A DNA stretch of 64,000 nucleotides from Methyloceanibacter superfactus (GCF_001723305.1 NZ_LPWF01000004.1:186001-250000), one strand, 5' to 3'. Counted from the first letter of the stretch, positions 18,801-28,883 are shown. Numbers and translations are program-made. Notes: generated by a model from the letters alone, not told the origin.

Positions 18801-19312
18801 ACGCGCTCCTCCAGCACCTTCCCGAGGTGGCCGCCGACGACCAGGAGCGGGCTGCCCGGGCCTTCGTCGCGGCGCGCGGCACCGAACTGTCTGATGCGCT
18901 GAAGGCGGAGATCGTCACCGAGACGCTTGCCATCGTGCGGGACGACGCGTTTGCGCCGCTGTTCCAGCCGGGCAGCCTGGCCGAGGTGCCGGTGGTGGCG
19001 CGAATCGGCGAGGGTGCGGCCGGCTTCGACATCGGCGGGCAGATCGACCGGCTGGTGATTCGCGAGAACGACCTCTTGATCCTCGACTACAAGACGAACC
19101 GCCCGCCCCCTGCAACCGAGGACGCCGTGGCGGACGCCTATATCAACCAGCTCGCCGAATACCGCCTGGCCCTCGCGCAACTCTTTCCGGGGCGGGAGAT
19201 CAAGGCGGCGCTGCTGTGGACCGACGGTCCCCACCTCATGGAGATCTCATCAACTTCGCTTGATCGGGCCGAACGCGACATGTTGAACCGCCGGGCCGCC
19301 TTGACGCCATAG
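15815..19312 (+). CDS. addA: AddA helicase-nuclease subunit, two compensating frameshifts
   Basis: A UvrD-family helicase with C-terminal nuclease, about 1165 residues. Motif I is SANAGTGKTEVLVKR near residue 30, the Walker B/motif II is ILVDEAQDTNPEQW, later motifs include GDEKQSIYSFQGA and MTVHGAKGLQAP, and the nuclease centre is LLILDYKTNRPPP. Between about 16888 and 16975 the correct frame is shifted: there it reads DGYARHKLAEAALDYDDLITGAASLVARG, a conserved AddA stretch. So one base is missing at the first point and one is extra at the second. The start at 15815 overlaps the addB stop. The gene is followed by trxA, as in other Hyphomicrobiales. Confidence 0.92.
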   Translation: MSADLLHEADANQARASDPNASAWVSANAGTGKTEVLVKRSLRLLLDGARPESILCLTYTKTAAAEMQNRLLKDLAAWATMPDAKLHEALTKLMGRPPADKDLREARRLFARALEARGGLKIHTIHGFCERLLQRFPLESAVTPHFTVLDDQGAALLKRRASDAVIARAAEDRDGMLGQALDTIVTVAGEEWFRQVVDTVLAKRSELGRMVAHHGGLGAWAVAEGEALKRLFGVAGKSEADLIDAQAGALSNEEIDAALAAFASIGSTAKTDINAAAALQSARRAQGESRAAALRALLLTQKGTPSATVCTKAVKDGAPDIAARLDEVKVPFAALEQDLAHLRAAEASSAVLLLADAFRTVTRATSWRRRRSTMTTSSQARHLLSRAGAAAWVLYKIDGGVDHILVDEAQDTNPEQWAIIEALAEEFFAAAGARETLRTLFAVGDEKQSIYSFQGANPARFGTVGRAFKKRAQAAGIEWHEVPLNLSFRSTVPVLDAVDHVFARPVAAQGMTFIESAIIKHHANRQGEAGLVELWEVQTETKPAPAPAFEPWNEGASGARAVDALCRRIAATIKGWRNSGEMLPSAGRPIKAGDILILVRRREPFTAPMIRALKREGIAVAGADRMRLMDQLAVQDLVALADVLLLPDDDLALAVVLKSPLFGLDDDALFDLAYDRKGSLWSALKDKAHEPRFSGAAGRLKDWLSQADTMPPYEFFAALLGADGQEMRKRMLTRLGPEAAEAIDEFLDAALAYDREAVPSLQGFVNQLRAGDIEIKRDMEQDRDEVRIMTVHGAKGLQAPIVFLPDTCMLPRPQGPQLYPVERQSAPPDEVTHLVWSPGRSDLQAIAAAKEALKRADRDEYHRLLYVAMTRARDRLYVCGWQGQKDPEQDCWFHLVRDGLDGYLNPVEGPDGVRRMASAQEKDVPPTETEAETGETPPLPDWALTQAPPERVRTRLAPSRLALSAEPGQTEETEQPPLGPRALADTKRFARGRLVHALLQHLPEVAADDQERAARAFVAARGTELSDALKAEIVTETLAIVRDDAFAPLFQPGSLAEVPVVARIGEGAAGFDIGGQIDRLVIRENDLLILDYKTNRPPPATEDAVADAYINQLAEYRLALAQLFPGREIKAALLWTDGPHLMEISSTSLDRAERDMLNRRAALTP

Positions 19313-19374
19313 GTGGGCACACCTAGGTTCCGGTCACTGGGCGCTCAAGAGCCCGTGCCGGCGAGGAGAAGAAA

Positions 19375-19707
19375 ATGGCGACTGGAAAAGTGACCGACGA
19401 TACGTTCGATGCCGAGGTGCTGAAGTCCTCGACCCCCGTCGTCGTCGATTTTTGGGCCGAATGGTGCGGCCCCTGCCGGCAGATTGCTCCCGCGCTCGAA
19501 GAGATCTCCAACGAGCTCGGCGGCAAGGTGAAGATCATCAAGCTCAATATCGATGAGAATCCGCGCACGCCGGGTACCTACAACGTCCGGGCGATCCCCA
19601 CGCTGATCCTGTTCAAGGACGGCGAAGTGGCCGATACGCTCCGCGGCGCCTACCCGAAGAACCATCTCGCCGCGTGGATCGGCGGCGCCATCGACGGGAC
19701 CGCTTAG
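19375..19707 (+). CDS. trxA: Thioredoxin
   Basis: A 110-residue cytosolic thioredoxin with active site [13 protein letters not shown] (about residues 29-41) and the cis-Pro segment [13 protein letters not shown]. No signal peptide. GAGGAGAAGAAA directly precedes the ATG. It lies downstream of addA in the same direction and ends 12 nt before the convergent folC stop. Confidence 0.97.
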   Translation: MATGKVTDDTFDAEVLKSSTPVVVDFWAEWCGPCRQIAPALEEISNELGGKVKIIKLNIDENPRTPGTYNVRAIPTLILFKDGEVADTLRGAYPKNHLAAWIGGAIDGTA

Positions 19708-19719
19708 CGGCCAACCCTT

Positions 19720-21069
19720 CTAGGCGTGAAGTCTGAGAACGTGGCCCGCGAGGTAGAGTGAGCCGCAAATCAGCACGCGCGCCGGCTCGCCGCGTGAGGC
19801 CGACCTGAGCAAGGCCTCAGGCACGCTATTCACGGCCACGGCGTCGAATCCTTCCAGGCGCGCGATGTCGGCGAGCGGCTCGGCGGCGAAGGCATTGGGC
19901 TCATCGGGGATCGGCACGGTGTACACGCGCTCAACCAGGCCCTTGAACGGGGCGATGAAGCGCCGCGCGTCCTTCGTCTCCATCATGCCCCAGATGACAT
20001 GCACCGGGCGCGGCACGCGCTCGTCGAGCTCGGCGAGCGCATGGGCAACGGCTTGACCGCCGGCCTCGTTGTGACCGCCGTCCAGCCAGATCTCGGTCCC
20101 CTCATCCACATAGGCATGTAGGCCGCCGACCGGCAGGCGCTCGAGCCGCGCCGGCCATTGAGCTTCGGTCACGCCATGCTCAAGCGCCCGCTGGGTCAGC
20201 GCGTCGCCGAACACGACGCTGGCGGCGGCGATGGCCGTGCCGGCATTGTCGATCTGATGCCGTCCGGCAAGGCGCGGCAGCGGCAGGTCGAGCAGGCGCG
20301 AGGTGGTCTGGAAAACGAGGCGCCCTTGCTGCTCGTACATGTCGAAGTCACGGCCGGCGACATGGAGCGGCGCGCCGATCTCGGCCGCCCTCGCCTCGAT
20401 CACGTCAAGCGCTTCGGCCTCCTGACGGCCGACGACGCAGGGCACGCCGGGCTTCAGGATGCCGGCCTTCTCGCCGGCAATCTCCGCCAGGGTCTCCCCA
20501 AGAAACGACACATGGTCGATGGAGACCGGCGTGATGATGGTGAGCAGCGGCTTCGCCACCATGTTGGTGGCGTCGAGCCGGCCCGCGAGCCCGGTCTCCA
20601 GCAGCAGGAGATCGGCCGGGGCCTCGGAGAAGGCGAGAAAGGCGGCAGCCGTGGTGATCTCGAACAGGGTGATGAGCTCGCCGCCATTGGCGGCTTCGGC
20701 GCGCGCCAGGCAATCGACCAGCACCTCCTCGCTGACCGGCGCCGCGCCATGGGGGCCGGCGAGGACCACGCGCTCGTGAAAGTCGACGAGATGCGGCGAG
20801 GTATAGATGTGCACGCCCTTGCCCAGGGACTCGGCGATGGTGCGCAGGAAGGCGAGCGTCGATCCCTTGCCGTTGGTGCCGGCCACGTGCACGACGGGCG
20901 GCAGCTTGTCTTGCGGATTCCCCAGCGCGGCGAGCAGGCGCTCGATGCGGCCGAGCGACAAGTCGATCGACTGCGGATGCAGCTTCTTGAGGCGCTCACA
21001 GCAGCGTCGCTCATCGGTGGAGCGGGGGCGGGGCGTTGGATCCCCGGCGCTATAGGGGAGAGTCGACAA
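19720..21069 (-). CDS. folC: Bifunctional dihydrofolate / folylpolyglutamate synthase
   Basis: A 449-residue Mur-ligase-like ATPase that adds glutamate to dihydropteroate and then to folates. The P-loop HVAGTNGKGSTLAFL is at about residues 61-75, followed by YTSPHLVDFHER and the Lys/metal region LLLLETGLAGRLDATN. There is no ATG before the conserved start, so the TTG at 21069 is taken; the true start could be a few codons different. It follows accD by 19 nt on the same strand, at the end of the long leftward block ihfB-trpFBA-accD-folC. Confidence 0.94.
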   Translation of the reverse strand: MSTLPYSAGDPTPRPRSTDERRCCERLKKLHPQSIDLSLGRIERLLAALGNPQDKLPPVVHVAGTNGKGSTLAFLRTIAESLGKGVHIYTSPHLVDFHERVVLAGPHGAAPVSEEVLVDCLARAEAANGGELITLFEITTAAAFLAFSEAPADLLLLETGLAGRLDATNMVAKPLLTIITPVSIDHVSFLGETLAEIAGEKAGILKPGVPCVVGRQEAEALDVIEARAAEIGAPLHVAGRDFDMYEQQGRLVFQTTSRLLDLPLPRLAGRHQIDNAGTAIAAASVVFGDALTQRALEHGVTEAQWPARLERLPVGGLHAYVDEGTEIWLDGGHNEAGGQAVAHALAELDERVPRPVHVIWGMMETKDARRFIAPFKGLVERVYTVPIPDEPNAFAAEPLADIARLEGFDAVAVNSVPEALLRSASRGEPARVLICGSLYLAGHVLRLHA

Positions 21070-21088
21070 TCGCGAGAGACCTTAGGCG

Positions 21089-22135
21089 CTAGTGCGGCGG
21101 ATTAGGATTAGCGCCATTGCCGGGCGTACCCGTCAAGACCTCATCCTGGGCGTCATCGCCGTCATCGTCGTGGGCGGCGGGCTCGGCGGCAAGGCCATTG
21201 CCGCTACGGCTGTTGCCCTCATGGGCGGCGGGCGGCGGCGCTTCGTCCGCGGCCTGGACGGGAATGGCGATATCGCGGCCGGGCTTGCGATGGGTGAACA
21301 AATTGCAAAGTCGCGCGAGCGTGCCGCGCAGCTCGTGGCGGTGCACGACCATGTCCACCATGCCGTGCTCGAGCAGATATTCGCTGCGCTGGAAGCCGTT
21401 GGGCAGTTGCTCGCGGATCGTCTGCTCGATGACGCGCGGGCCGGCAAAGCCGATGAGCGCGCCGGGCTCGGCGATGTGGATGTCGCCCAGCATGGCATAG
21501 GACGCTGTCACGCCGCCGGTGGTGGGATGGGTTAGCACGACGATGTAAGGAAGCCTTGCCTCGCGCAGTTCCTGCACCGCAACCGTGGTGCGCGGCATCT
21601 GCATCAGGGACAGGATGCCTTCCTGCATACGCGCGCCGCCCGAGGCGGCGAACAGAATGAACGGCGCGTTGCGGACAAGGGCCGCGCGCATGGCCGCGAT
21701 CACCGCCTCGCCCGCTGCCGTGCCGAGGGAGCCGCCCATGAAGGCGAAGTCCTGCACCGCAGACACGACCGTGTCGCCGTGGAGCTTGCCGATGCCGGCC
21801 ATGACCGCGTCGTTGAGACCGGTCTTGTTGCGGGCGTCCTTGAGGCGGTCGGTGTAGCGGCGCTCGTCGCGGAACTTGAGCGGGTCGAGCGGCACGTCGG
21901 GCAGATGGATCGCCGCGAATTTGCCGTCGTCGAACAGCGCCTTGAGGCGCGCCGCCGGCGTCATGTGCATGTGATAGTTGGACCCTGGAGCGACGAACTG
22001 GTTCGCCTCCAGATCCTTGTAGTAGATCATCTGCCCGGTCTCGGGGCACTTCACCCAGAGATTGTCTGGCAAATCCTTCTTGCGAAGGATGTTGCGGATT
22101 TTGGGCCGGACGACGCTGTTGATCCAGTTGTTCAC
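21089..22135 (-). CDS. accD: Acetyl-CoA carboxylase carboxyltransferase subunit beta
   Basis: AccD with AccA transfers CO2 from carboxybiotin to acetyl-CoA. The 348-residue protein starts at a GTG (22135) with [16 protein letters not shown] and carries the carboxyltransferase core [14 protein letters not shown]...[15 protein letters not shown]...TNPTTGG-like segment. Where E. coli has a four-cysteine zinc ribbon, this protein keeps only one cysteine ([16 protein letters not shown], then [11 protein letters not shown]). That loss also occurs in other alphaproteobacteria. The C-terminal 50 residues are a low-complexity tail rich in Pro, Ala and Asp. It sits between trpA and folC. Confidence 0.95.
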   Translation of the reverse strand: MNNWINSVVRPKIRNILRKKDLPDNLWVKCPETGQMIYYKDLEANQFVAPGSNYHMHMTPAARLKALFDDGKFAAIHLPDVPLDPLKFRDERRYTDRLKDARNKTGLNDAVMAGIGKLHGDTVVSAVQDFAFMGGSLGTAAGEAVIAAMRAALVRNAPFILFAASGGARMQEGILSLMQMPRTTVAVQELREARLPYIVVLTHPTTGGVTASYAMLGDIHIAEPGALIGFAGPRVIEQTIREQLPNGFQRSEYLLEHGMVDMVVHRHELRGTLARLCNLFTHRKPGRDIAIPVQAADEAPPPAAHEGNSRSGNGLAAEPAAHDDDGDDAQDEVLTGTPGNGANPNPPH

Positions 22136-22177
22136 GTGTCTCTGAACTTTCTCGGTCGCAACTCTTCTCTTCGTGCT

Positions 22178-23014
22178 CTAGACCGCCGCGGCTTCCGCCT
22201 CGTGGCGCAGCGCGGCCGACAAGCGCTCGACCAGGCCGAGCAAATGCGGCTTCGTCTTAGCCGTGGCCTTGCCGCCGGCGTCGAGGCTCTCGGCGATCGC
22301 CGAGACCAGTGCCGAACCAACCACCACGCCTTCGGCAATCCCGGCGAGCTCGCTCACTTGCTGTTCCGTCTTCACGCCGAAGCCGACGGCGATGGGCAAG
22401 TCCGTATGCGCCTTGATGCGGCCTACATGGGCGCCGACCGCGGCGATGTCCGGCGCCGCCGTGCCGGTGATGCCAGCGATGGAGACGTAATAGACAAAAC
22501 CCGACGTATTCGCGAGCACCGCAGGCAGGCGCTTGGCGTCGGTGGTGGGCGTGGCGAGGCGAATGACGTCCAGTCCGCCCGCATTGGCGGCCGGTCTCAG
22601 CTCTTCGTCTTCTTCCGGCGGCACGTCCACCACGATCAAACCATCCACTCCGGCGTCCACCGCGTCGGCGATGAAGCGATCCACCGGATACACATATATG
22701 GGGTTGTAGTAGCCCATTAGCACTATCGGCGTCGTATCGTCCTCGGCGCGGAATTCTCTAACCATGGACAGCGTCTTTTTCATGGTCTGGCCCGCGCGAA
22801 GGGCCCGCTGGGAGGAGGCCTGGATGGCTGGACCGTCGGCCATGGGATCGGAGAATGGCATGCCAAGCTCGATCACCGTCGCGCCCGCGGCCGGCAGGCC
22901 CTTAAGCATGGCCAGCGAGGTGTCGTAGTCCGGGTCACCGGCGGTGATGAAGGTCACGAGCCCGGCGCGGCCCTGGCGCTTCAGCGCGGCGAATGTCTTG
23001 TCGATCCGGGTCAC
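22178..23014 (-). CDS. trpA: Tryptophan synthase alpha subunit
   Basis: TrpA cleaves indole-3-glycerol phosphate and channels indole to TrpB. Family signatures are [12 protein letters not shown] at the N-terminus with catalytic Glu in [16 protein letters not shown], the catalytic Asp in [11 protein letters not shown], and GFGVKTEQQ. The GTG at 23014 is chosen because homologues begin T-x-RID-x-xFAALK; a GTG one codon earlier or an ATG at 23044 inside trpB is possible, and no strong ribosome site decides. trpB ends at 23019, so the genes are coupled. About 278 residues. Confidence 0.94.
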   Translation of the reverse strand: MTRIDKTFAALKRQGRAGLVTFITAGDPDYDTSLAMLKGLPAAGATVIELGMPFSDPMADGPAIQASSQRALRAGQTMKKTLSMVREFRAEDDTTPIVLMGYYNPIYVYPVDRFIADAVDAGVDGLIVVDVPPEEDEELRPAANAGGLDVIRLATPTTDAKRLPAVLANTSGFVYYVSIAGITGTAAPDIAAVGAHVGRIKAHTDLPIAVGFGVKTEQQVSELAGIAEGVVVGSALVSAIAESLDAGGKATAKTKPHLLGLVERLSAALRHEAEAAAV

Positions 23015-23018
23015 CACT

Positions 23019-24260
23019 TCAGTTCGCGCCTCGTGTTTGAGCATCCAAATAGCTTGCGACCGAGTCGAGATCCTTGTCGCCACGGCCCGAGACATTGACC
23101 ACCATCAAGTGATCCTTCGGCTTCTTCGCGGCGATGTCGATCACGCGGGCGAGCGCATGGGCCGGCTCCAGCGCGGGGATGATGCCCTCGAGCTTGCTGC
23201 AAAGCTGGAACGCGGCCACCGCCTCGTCGTCCGTCGCCGACAGAAACTCGACACGGCCCACGTCGTTGAGCCAGGCGTGCTCGGGGCCGATCCCGGGGTA
23301 GTCGAGACCAGCCGAGATCGAATGCGCCTCCTCGATCTGGCCGTCCTCATCCATCAGCAGATAGGTGCGATTACCGTGCAGCACGCCCGGCCTGCCGCCG
23401 GCGATCGAGGCGGCATGCTGGCCACTATCGAGGCCGTGACCGGCCGCCTCCACGCCGTAGATCTCGATCCCCGGCTCGTCTAGGAAAGGATGGAACAAGC
23501 CCATGGCATTGGAGCCGCCGCCGATGCAGGCGATGAGCGAGTCCGGCAGGCGGCCTTCGGCGGCAAGCATTTGCTCGCGAGTCTCGCGGCCGATGACGGA
23601 CTGGAAATCGCGCACCATGGCCGGATAGGGATGCGGTCCCGCCACCGTGCCGATGCAATAGAAGGTGTCGTGCACATTGGCGACCCAGTCGCGCAAGGCC
23701 TCGTTCATCGCGTCCTTCAGGGTCTTCGAGCCCGATTCCACGGCGCGGATCTCGGCCCCCAGAATTTTCATGCGCAGCACGTTCGGCTTCTGCCGGGCCA
23801 CGTCCACGGATCCCATGTAGATGATGCAGGGCAGACCGAACTTGGCGCACAGCGTCGCGGTGGCGACGCCATGCATGCCGGCGCCGGTCTCGGCGATGAT
23901 GCGGGTCTTGCCCATGCGCAAGGCCAGCATGATCTGGCCAAGGACGTTGTTCACCTTGTGCGCGCCGGTGTGGTTCAGCTCCTCGCGCTTGAAATAGATC
24001 TTGGCGCCGCCGCAATGCTCGGTGAGGCGCTCGGCGAAATAGAGCGGCGACGGCCTGCCCACATAGGTCGCGAGGTGACCGTCCATCTCGGTCTGGAAGG
24101 ACGGGTCGGCCTTGGCGTCGGTATAGGCCTGCTCCAGATCAAGGATCAGCGGCATCAGGGTCTCGGCCACGAAGCGGCCGCCGAATAGGCCGAAATGACC
24201 GTTCTCGTCGGGTCCGCCGCGATAGGTGTTCTGGGCGCGTGTGTTGGTGACCGTGCTCAT
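23019..24260 (-). CDS. trpB: Tryptophan synthase beta subunit
   Basis: A 413-residue PLP enzyme joining indole and serine. The PLP lysine is in HTGAHKVNN, the phosphate-binding loop is [10 protein letters not shown], and [12 protein letters not shown] marks the N-terminus. The ATG at 24260 overlaps the trpF stop by 4 nt. The order trpF-trpB-trpA-accD is the usual one in alphaproteobacteria. No leader peptide rich in Trp was seen upstream of trpF. Confidence 0.97.
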   Translation of the reverse strand: MSTVTNTRAQNTYRGGPDENGHFGLFGGRFVAETLMPLILDLEQAYTDAKADPSFQTEMDGHLATYVGRPSPLYFAERLTEHCGGAKIYFKREELNHTGAHKVNNVLGQIMLALRMGKTRIIAETGAGMHGVATATLCAKFGLPCIIYMGSVDVARQKPNVLRMKILGAEIRAVESGSKTLKDAMNEALRDWVANVHDTFYCIGTVAGPHPYPAMVRDFQSVIGRETREQMLAAEGRLPDSLIACIGGGSNAMGLFHPFLDEPGIEIYGVEAAGHGLDSGQHAASIAGGRPGVLHGNRTYLLMDEDGQIEEAHSISAGLDYPGIGPEHAWLNDVGRVEFLSATDDEAVAAFQLCSKLEGIIPALEPAHALARVIDIAAKKPKDHLMVVNVSGRGDKDLDSVASYLDAQTRGAN

Positions 24261-24916
24261 GATGCCTTGGCTTGCTGTTGAGTGGCGCCACGCGCGCCCT
24301 GAATGAAACGGAGGATCAGTTCTTCGTCCTTGACGCCGGCAGCCGATTCCACGCCGGAGGAGACATCCACCAGATGCGCGCCGGTGAGACGGACCGCCTC
24401 GGCGATGTTGCCGGGGTTCAGCCCACCGGAAAGACCGAAGGGCGGACGGGCGGCGGCGAGCATGCGCCAGTCGAACGGCACGCCGTTGCCGCCGGGCAGC
24501 GCCGCGTCGGGGGCCGCCTTGGCGTCGAACAGGATCTCATCGGCGATGCCGGCATAGGCGTCCGCAGCGGCGATATCCGCCGCCACGGCCACGGGGATGG
24601 CCTTGATCACGGGCAGCCTCGTCCGCGCCTTGATGGCGGCCACGCGCTCCGGGGTCTCGTGCCCATGGAGTTGTAGGAGATCGGGACTGACCGTTTGAGC
24701 CACCTGGTCGATCAGCGCGTCGTCAGGATCGACCATGACGGCGACGGTGGCGACCCGGCCGCGCGCGGCCTCAACCAGGCTGGCGGCCTCTTGCAGTCCC
24801 AGATTCCTTGGGCTCGTGGCGAAGAACACCAAACCAACGAAATCGGCCCCGGCGGCAACCGCGGTTTCGAGGATGGCAGGCGTCCGCACGCCACAAATTT
24901 TGACCTTGACCGTCAC
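24257..24916 (-). CDS. trpF: Phosphoribosylanthranilate isomerase
   Basis: TrpF performs the Amadori rearrangement in tryptophan synthesis. The 219-residue TIM barrel starts with [11 protein letters not shown], whose Cys is the general base, and ends with [15 protein letters not shown] and [15 protein letters not shown], the phosphate-binding site and conserved GVE motif. The start is a GTG at 24916. It is the first of the trpFBA cluster; trpC, trpD and trpE are elsewhere. Confidence 0.96.
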   Translation of the reverse strand: MTVKVKICGVRTPAILETAVAAGADFVGLVFFATSPRNLGLQEAASLVEAARGRVATVAVMVDPDDALIDQVAQTVSPDLLQLHGHETPERVAAIKARTRLPVIKAIPVAVAADIAAADAYAGIADEILFDAKAAPDAALPGGNGVPFDWRMLAAARPPFGLSGGLNPGNIAEAVRLTGAHLVDVSSGVESAAGVKDEELILRFIQGARGATQQQAKAS

Positions 24917-25038
24917 GGGGGCTCTGAGCGCTCTCGGGTGAGGGTTTTGCTGGCCTTTTTACAGGCTCGCGCGGGGCCACCCTATGAAATCCGGGCCTCT
25001 AAGTCCATCGCACTGCAACATTGGCCTTGCCGAATGGT

Positions 25039-25272
25039 TCAGGCCGTCCCGGACGCCTGGGAGGTCTTGGACCGCCAGCGCCAGGCCGCCACGCCGGCCC
25101 AGACCGCCTCCAGAACGCCGAAGGGCCAGGCCCCCTGGAGGAAGCCATAGGCCGAGCCGAGGAGACAGGCCCCGGCAAAGGCCAGAATGAACCACGGACT
25201 GCGGTCCTCCAGCGCATAGGTCACGAGCATGGCGCTGACTGCCACAAGTCCGAAGGCCGTGAGCGGGTCCAT
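25039..25272 (-). CDS. Small membrane protein of unknown function
   Basis: A 77-residue protein with an N-terminal helix (FGLVAVSAMLVTYAL) and a second hydrophobic stretch (FILAFAGACLLGSAYGFL...WPFGVLEAVWAG), ending in a basic tail. It begins 12 nt after the LapA-domain gene and precedes trpF by about 120 nt, so it probably belongs to the same leftward transcript. The pattern resembles small CBU_0592-like membrane proteins, but I cannot assign a function. Confidence 0.7.
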   Translation of the reverse strand: MDPLTAFGLVAVSAMLVTYALEDRSPWFILAFAGACLLGSAYGFLQGAWPFGVLEAVWAGVAAWRWRSKTSQASGTA

Positions 25273-25284
25273 GGCGGCGTGGCG

Positions 25285-25626
25285 CTATTCGGCGGTCAGT
25301 TGCGGGCGCGCCGGGCTGACAGTCTCCAGCTCCTTCTCCAGCCGGTCCGCCTGGCGGCGCCAGTCACGGGCCTCGCGGGCTTCCTCGCGCGCGGTCCGGC
25401 GCCACTTGCCCTGGTTCAGCCAGGAGGCAATGCCGCCGACCAGCAGGCCGAGGGCGAAGGCGCCAAGCAGGAACAGGAAGAACGGGGCTTGCAGCGACAG
25501 ATTGGGCTCGGCGCCGCCGAACGGATCGAGGCTGAGCACGGCCGGCTCGCGGTTGACGACCGCAAGCGCGATCAGTACGACGCCGAGCGGCACCACCACG
25601 AGTGCAAGGATGAGTTTACGCCACAC
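25285..25626 (-). CDS. LapA-domain (DUF1049) inner-membrane protein
   Basis: A 113-residue protein with two transmembrane helices (about 5-25 and 46-70) separated by a short periplasmic loop, then a charged cytoplasmic coiled coil (ARDWRRQADRLEKELE). This is the LapA/DUF1049 layout; in E. coli the related LapA works with LapB in LPS assembly control, though the role in alphaproteobacteria is not established. The GTG at 25626 has GAGGAG six nt upstream. It follows ihfB by 30 nt; ihfB-lapA pairing is common in proteobacteria. Confidence 0.8.
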   Translation of the reverse strand: MWRKLILALVVVPLGVVLIALAVVNREPAVLSLDPFGGAEPNLSLQAPFFLFLLGAFALGLLVGGIASWLNQGKWRRTAREEAREARDWRRQADRLEKELETVSPARPQLTAE

Positions 25627-25656
25627 GGCTGCTCCTCAGGGACCGCCGATGACTTG

Positions 25657-25953
25657 TCAGCCGTCGTCCCGACCATCAGGGTTCAGGCGCTCGCGCAGTT
25701 CCTTCCCGGTCTTGAAGAAGGGCACATACTTGTCCTCGACGAAGACCGTGTCGCCGGTGCGCGGATTGCGCCCCTGACGCGCCGCGCGATGTTTCACCGT
25801 GAACGCGCCGAAGCCGCGCAACTCCACGCGGTCGCCGCGCGCCAGCGCACCGGTGATTTCATCGAGCACGATATTGATAATGCGCTCGACGTCACGATGG
25901 AATAGATGCGGATTGGCCGCCGCCACCCGCTGAATCAATTCGGATTTTATCAT
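25657..25953 (-). CDS. ihfB: Integration host factor subunit beta
   Basis: IHF bends DNA with IhfA and assists sigma-54 promoters, recombination and replication. The 98-residue DNABII protein starts [11 protein letters not shown] and contains the DNA-intercalating arm [22 protein letters not shown] with the conserved proline. The ATG at 25953 is chosen over four extra upstream codons because it matches the family start. It follows sppA by about 50 nt. Confidence 0.95.
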   Translation of the reverse strand: MIKSELIQRVAAANPHLFHRDVERIINIVLDEITGALARGDRVELRGFGAFTVKHRAARQGRNPRTGDTVFVEDKYVPFFKTGKELRERLNPDGRDDG

Positions 25954-26004
25954 TATACGCCCCACGGGGCAGCGGCCGTTTCCGCCACTGCCCTACGCCC
26001 CCCA

Positions 26005-26966
26005 CTAGTTGGACGCAGGGTGCCAAACCGAAACCAGACCGTCAAGCTTGAGGGAGGCCGATGCCTGCCCCAAAACCGCGGCTATTCCACTGGCCGAACT
26101 ACCGAATATCTTGGCCGTAGAGTCGAAAAACCAGCCGAATAGGCCGCTGGATTCAGTCTTGGGTTTCCACTCCACCACTTTCAGCCCTGGCGGGAGCTTG
26201 CGTTCTTTATTCAACCAGCGCAAGGCGGCGCGCTCGTCGCCGATCTGATCGACCAGGTTGAGGGTCACGGCCTGCCGTCCGGAATAGATGCGCCCATCGG
26301 TGAGACCGGGGACGGAACGCGGCTCCAGCTTGCGGCGCTCGGCCACCAAATCGAAAAACCAGTCCTTGGCGTCGTCGACCATCTCCTTGGTCATCTCGCG
26401 CGCCTGCTCGTCGGTCGGCTCGAAGGGGCTCGGCACGGCCTTCAACGGCCCGCTCTTCACCTCTTCCATCTTGATGCCGAGGGTCTCGAGGAGCTCGGTG
26501 ACATTCGCCCACTGGAAGATGACACCGACGGAGCCGGTGATGGTGTTGCCGTAGACGAAGATGCGGTCGGTGGCGAGCGCCACGATATAGGCGGCCGACG
26601 TGGCCAGCGTGCCGCAGGTGGCGACCACCGGCTTCTTCTCGGCAAGGCGGCGAATGGCGTCGTACATGGCCTCGCCGCCGGTCGTCGTGCCGCCGGGACT
26701 ATTGATGTCGAGGATCACCGCCTTGACCTGATCGGCCTTGGCGACCGCGTCGATCAGGTTCTTCATCTTGCGGTCGTCGGTGATGACACCGCTGATGTCG
26801 ATGCGGGCGACATGGGCAGGATGCCGGCGGAACCCGCCATCTGCTTGTCGGCCAGGAAGAGCGCGCCGAAGAACAGCAGGGCGAAGACCACCGCCGCGAT
26901 ACGCCAGATCGTCACCCGCCGCTTGAGACGGCGGCGCTCGATCACACTTTCGGCGTCGAGACCCAT
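26005..26966 (-). CDS. sppA: Signal peptide peptidase SppA (S49), one frameshift
   Basis: SppA degrades cleaved signal peptides in the inner membrane. The repaired length is 320 residues, the short single-domain form. The N-terminus MGLDAESVIERRRLKRR leads into one transmembrane helix (IAAVVFALLFFGALFLA), then ARIDISGVI. The catalytic Ser is in NTITGSVGVIFQ and the catalytic Lys in the later GRIYSGRQA-type segment region typical of S49. The frame breaks near 26818, where a C seems lost from a CCC run (ILP|HVARID). The start at 26966 is by similarity; no clear ribosome site is visible. Confidence 0.88.
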
Positions 26967-27013
26967 TGGCAATCGCAGCTGTCCGCGCCACGCGCGGTGC
27001 AAAATAGAGAGGT

Positions 27014-27035
27014 AAGACGGCCCGAAGGCCGTCTT
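27014..27035 (-). terminator. rpsA terminator hairpin with UUCG loop
   Basis: Read on the minus strand, AAGACGGCC and GGCCGTCTT form a 9-bp stem closed by a TTCG tetraloop, about 5 nt after the rpsA stop. It is followed by a pyrimidine-rich stretch with TTTT. It separates rpsA from sppA. Confidence 0.7.
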
Positions 27036-27040
27036 GCTTA

Positions 27041-28883
27041 TTATTCCTCGGAAGAGGCCTCTGACTCGGCCGCCTCGTCCGCCGCCTTGTCCGCCGCCTT
27101 GGCTTTCGCCTTGCGCTTCGGCTTCGGCTTCTCGGCAGCATCGTCGTCGGCCGCCTCGACCTCTTCGGTATCCTCGCCCTTGGCCTTATTCAAGGCCGCG
27201 CCGAGAATGTCGCCAAGCGAAGCGCCGGAGTCGGTCGAGCCGTACTGGGCTACCGCCTCCTTCTCCTCGGCGATTTCCAGCGCCTTAATCGAGGTAGAGA
27301 CCTTGCGGGTCTTGGCATCGACCTGGGTCACGACGGCATCGAACTTCTCGCCGACGCCGAAGCGGTCAGGCCGCTGCTCGGAGCGGTCGCGGGACAGGTC
27401 CGACCGGCGAATGAAGGTCATCAGGTCGTGATCGAGGAGCTTGGCCTCGATGCCGTTGTCCTTGACGGCGGTCACCTGGCAGGTGACGCGCATGCCCTTC
27501 TTGATCTTGGCCGAGGTCTCGCTGCCCTCAAGCGGATCGGCCGTGAGCTGCTTGATGCCGAGGCTGATGCGCTCCTTTTCGGAGTCCGCCTCGAGCACCA
27601 CGGCCTTGACCGTATCGCCCTTCTTGAACTCCGCGAGGGCTTCCTCCCCAGACTTGGACCAGTCCAGATCCGACAGATGCACCATGCCGTCGATGCCACC
27701 TTCGAGGCCGACGAACAGGCCGAACTCGGTGATGTTGCGGACATCGCCTTCGATGACAGTGCCCGGCTGATGGCTCGCGGCGAAAGCGATCCAGGGATTC
27801 TCCTGGGTCTGCTTCAGGCCTAGAGAGATGCGGCGCTTGTCGGGATCGACTTCGAGCACCTGCACCTCGACCTCTTGGCTGGTGGAGATGATCTTGCCGG
27901 GATGGATGTTCTTCTTCGTCCAGCTCATCTCCGACACGTGGATCAGGCCCTCGCGCCGGGCTCGAGCTCGACGAAGGCGCCATAGTCGGTGATGTTGGTG
28001 ACAGTGCCCTTGAAGCGCGCATCCACCGGATATTTGGCGGCGATGCCTTCCCACGGATCGGACTCGAGCTGCTTGATGCCGAGGCTGATGCGCTGGGTCT
28101 CCGGATTGATGCGGATGATCTGCACCTTCACCGTGTCGCCGACATTGACGATCTCGCTCGGATGGTTGACGCGGCGCCAGGCCATGTCGGTCACATGGAG
28201 CAGGCCGTCGATGCCGCCGAGATCGATAAACGCACCGTAATCGGTGATGTTCTTGACGACGCCCTCGATCACCTGACCCTCCTCGAGGCGGGCGACGATC
28301 TCGCTGCGCTTCTCGGCGCGGGTCTCTTCCAGGACGGAGCGGCGCGACACGACGATATTGCCGCGGCGGCGGTCCATCTTCAGGATCTGGAAGGGCTGCG
28401 GCGTGTTCATCAACGGCGCCACGTCGCGGATCGGACGGATGTCGACTTGGCTGCCCGGCAGGAAGGCCACGGCGCCGTCGAGATCGACGGTGAAGCCGCC
28501 CTTCACGCGATTGAAGATGATGCCTTCGACGCGCTCATTGTTCTTGTATTTTTCCTCGAGCCTGGTCCAGCTCTCCTCGCGGCGCGCCTTGTCGCGCGAC
28601 AGCACGGCCTCGCCGGCGGCGTCTCGACGCGCTCCAGATAGACGTCGACCTCGTCGCCGACGGAAAGGCCCGCGGGCCGGCCGGCGACGCTGAATTCCTT
28701 GATCGGTACGCGGCCTTCGGTCTTCAGACCGACGTCGATAACGGCGACGTCTTTTTCAATGGAAACCACGGTGCCTTTAACGACACTGCCTTCTTCGAGT
28801 GCGGTCCCGGCCAGCGACTCTTCAAGAAGGGCCGCGAACTCGTCGTGGCTGGGTTGGCTAATGCTCGTCTGCGGCTCGTTCAT
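27041..28883 (-). CDS. rpsA: 30S ribosomal protein S1, two frameshifts
   Basis: S1 unwinds and recruits mRNA at the ribosome. The repaired protein is 614 residues. It starts [21 protein letters not shown] and has six S1 repeats (for example [53 protein letters not shown]), then a long Ala/Lys/Glu-rich tail. One base is missing near 28621 ([23 protein letters not shown]) and one near 27953 ([16 protein letters not shown]), so three ORF pieces form one gene. Because rpsA is essential in nearly all bacteria that have it, these breaks are almost surely consensus errors. The order aroA-cmk-rpsA is standard. Confidence 0.93.

Noticed and set aside
24917-25038. trp attenuator leader peptide before trpF
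   Set aside because: No short frame with tandem Trp codons and no terminator/antiterminator pair was found.
28503-28883. rpsA as a short separate protein
   Set aside because: The three pieces join into one S1 protein with six repeats when two lost bases are restored.
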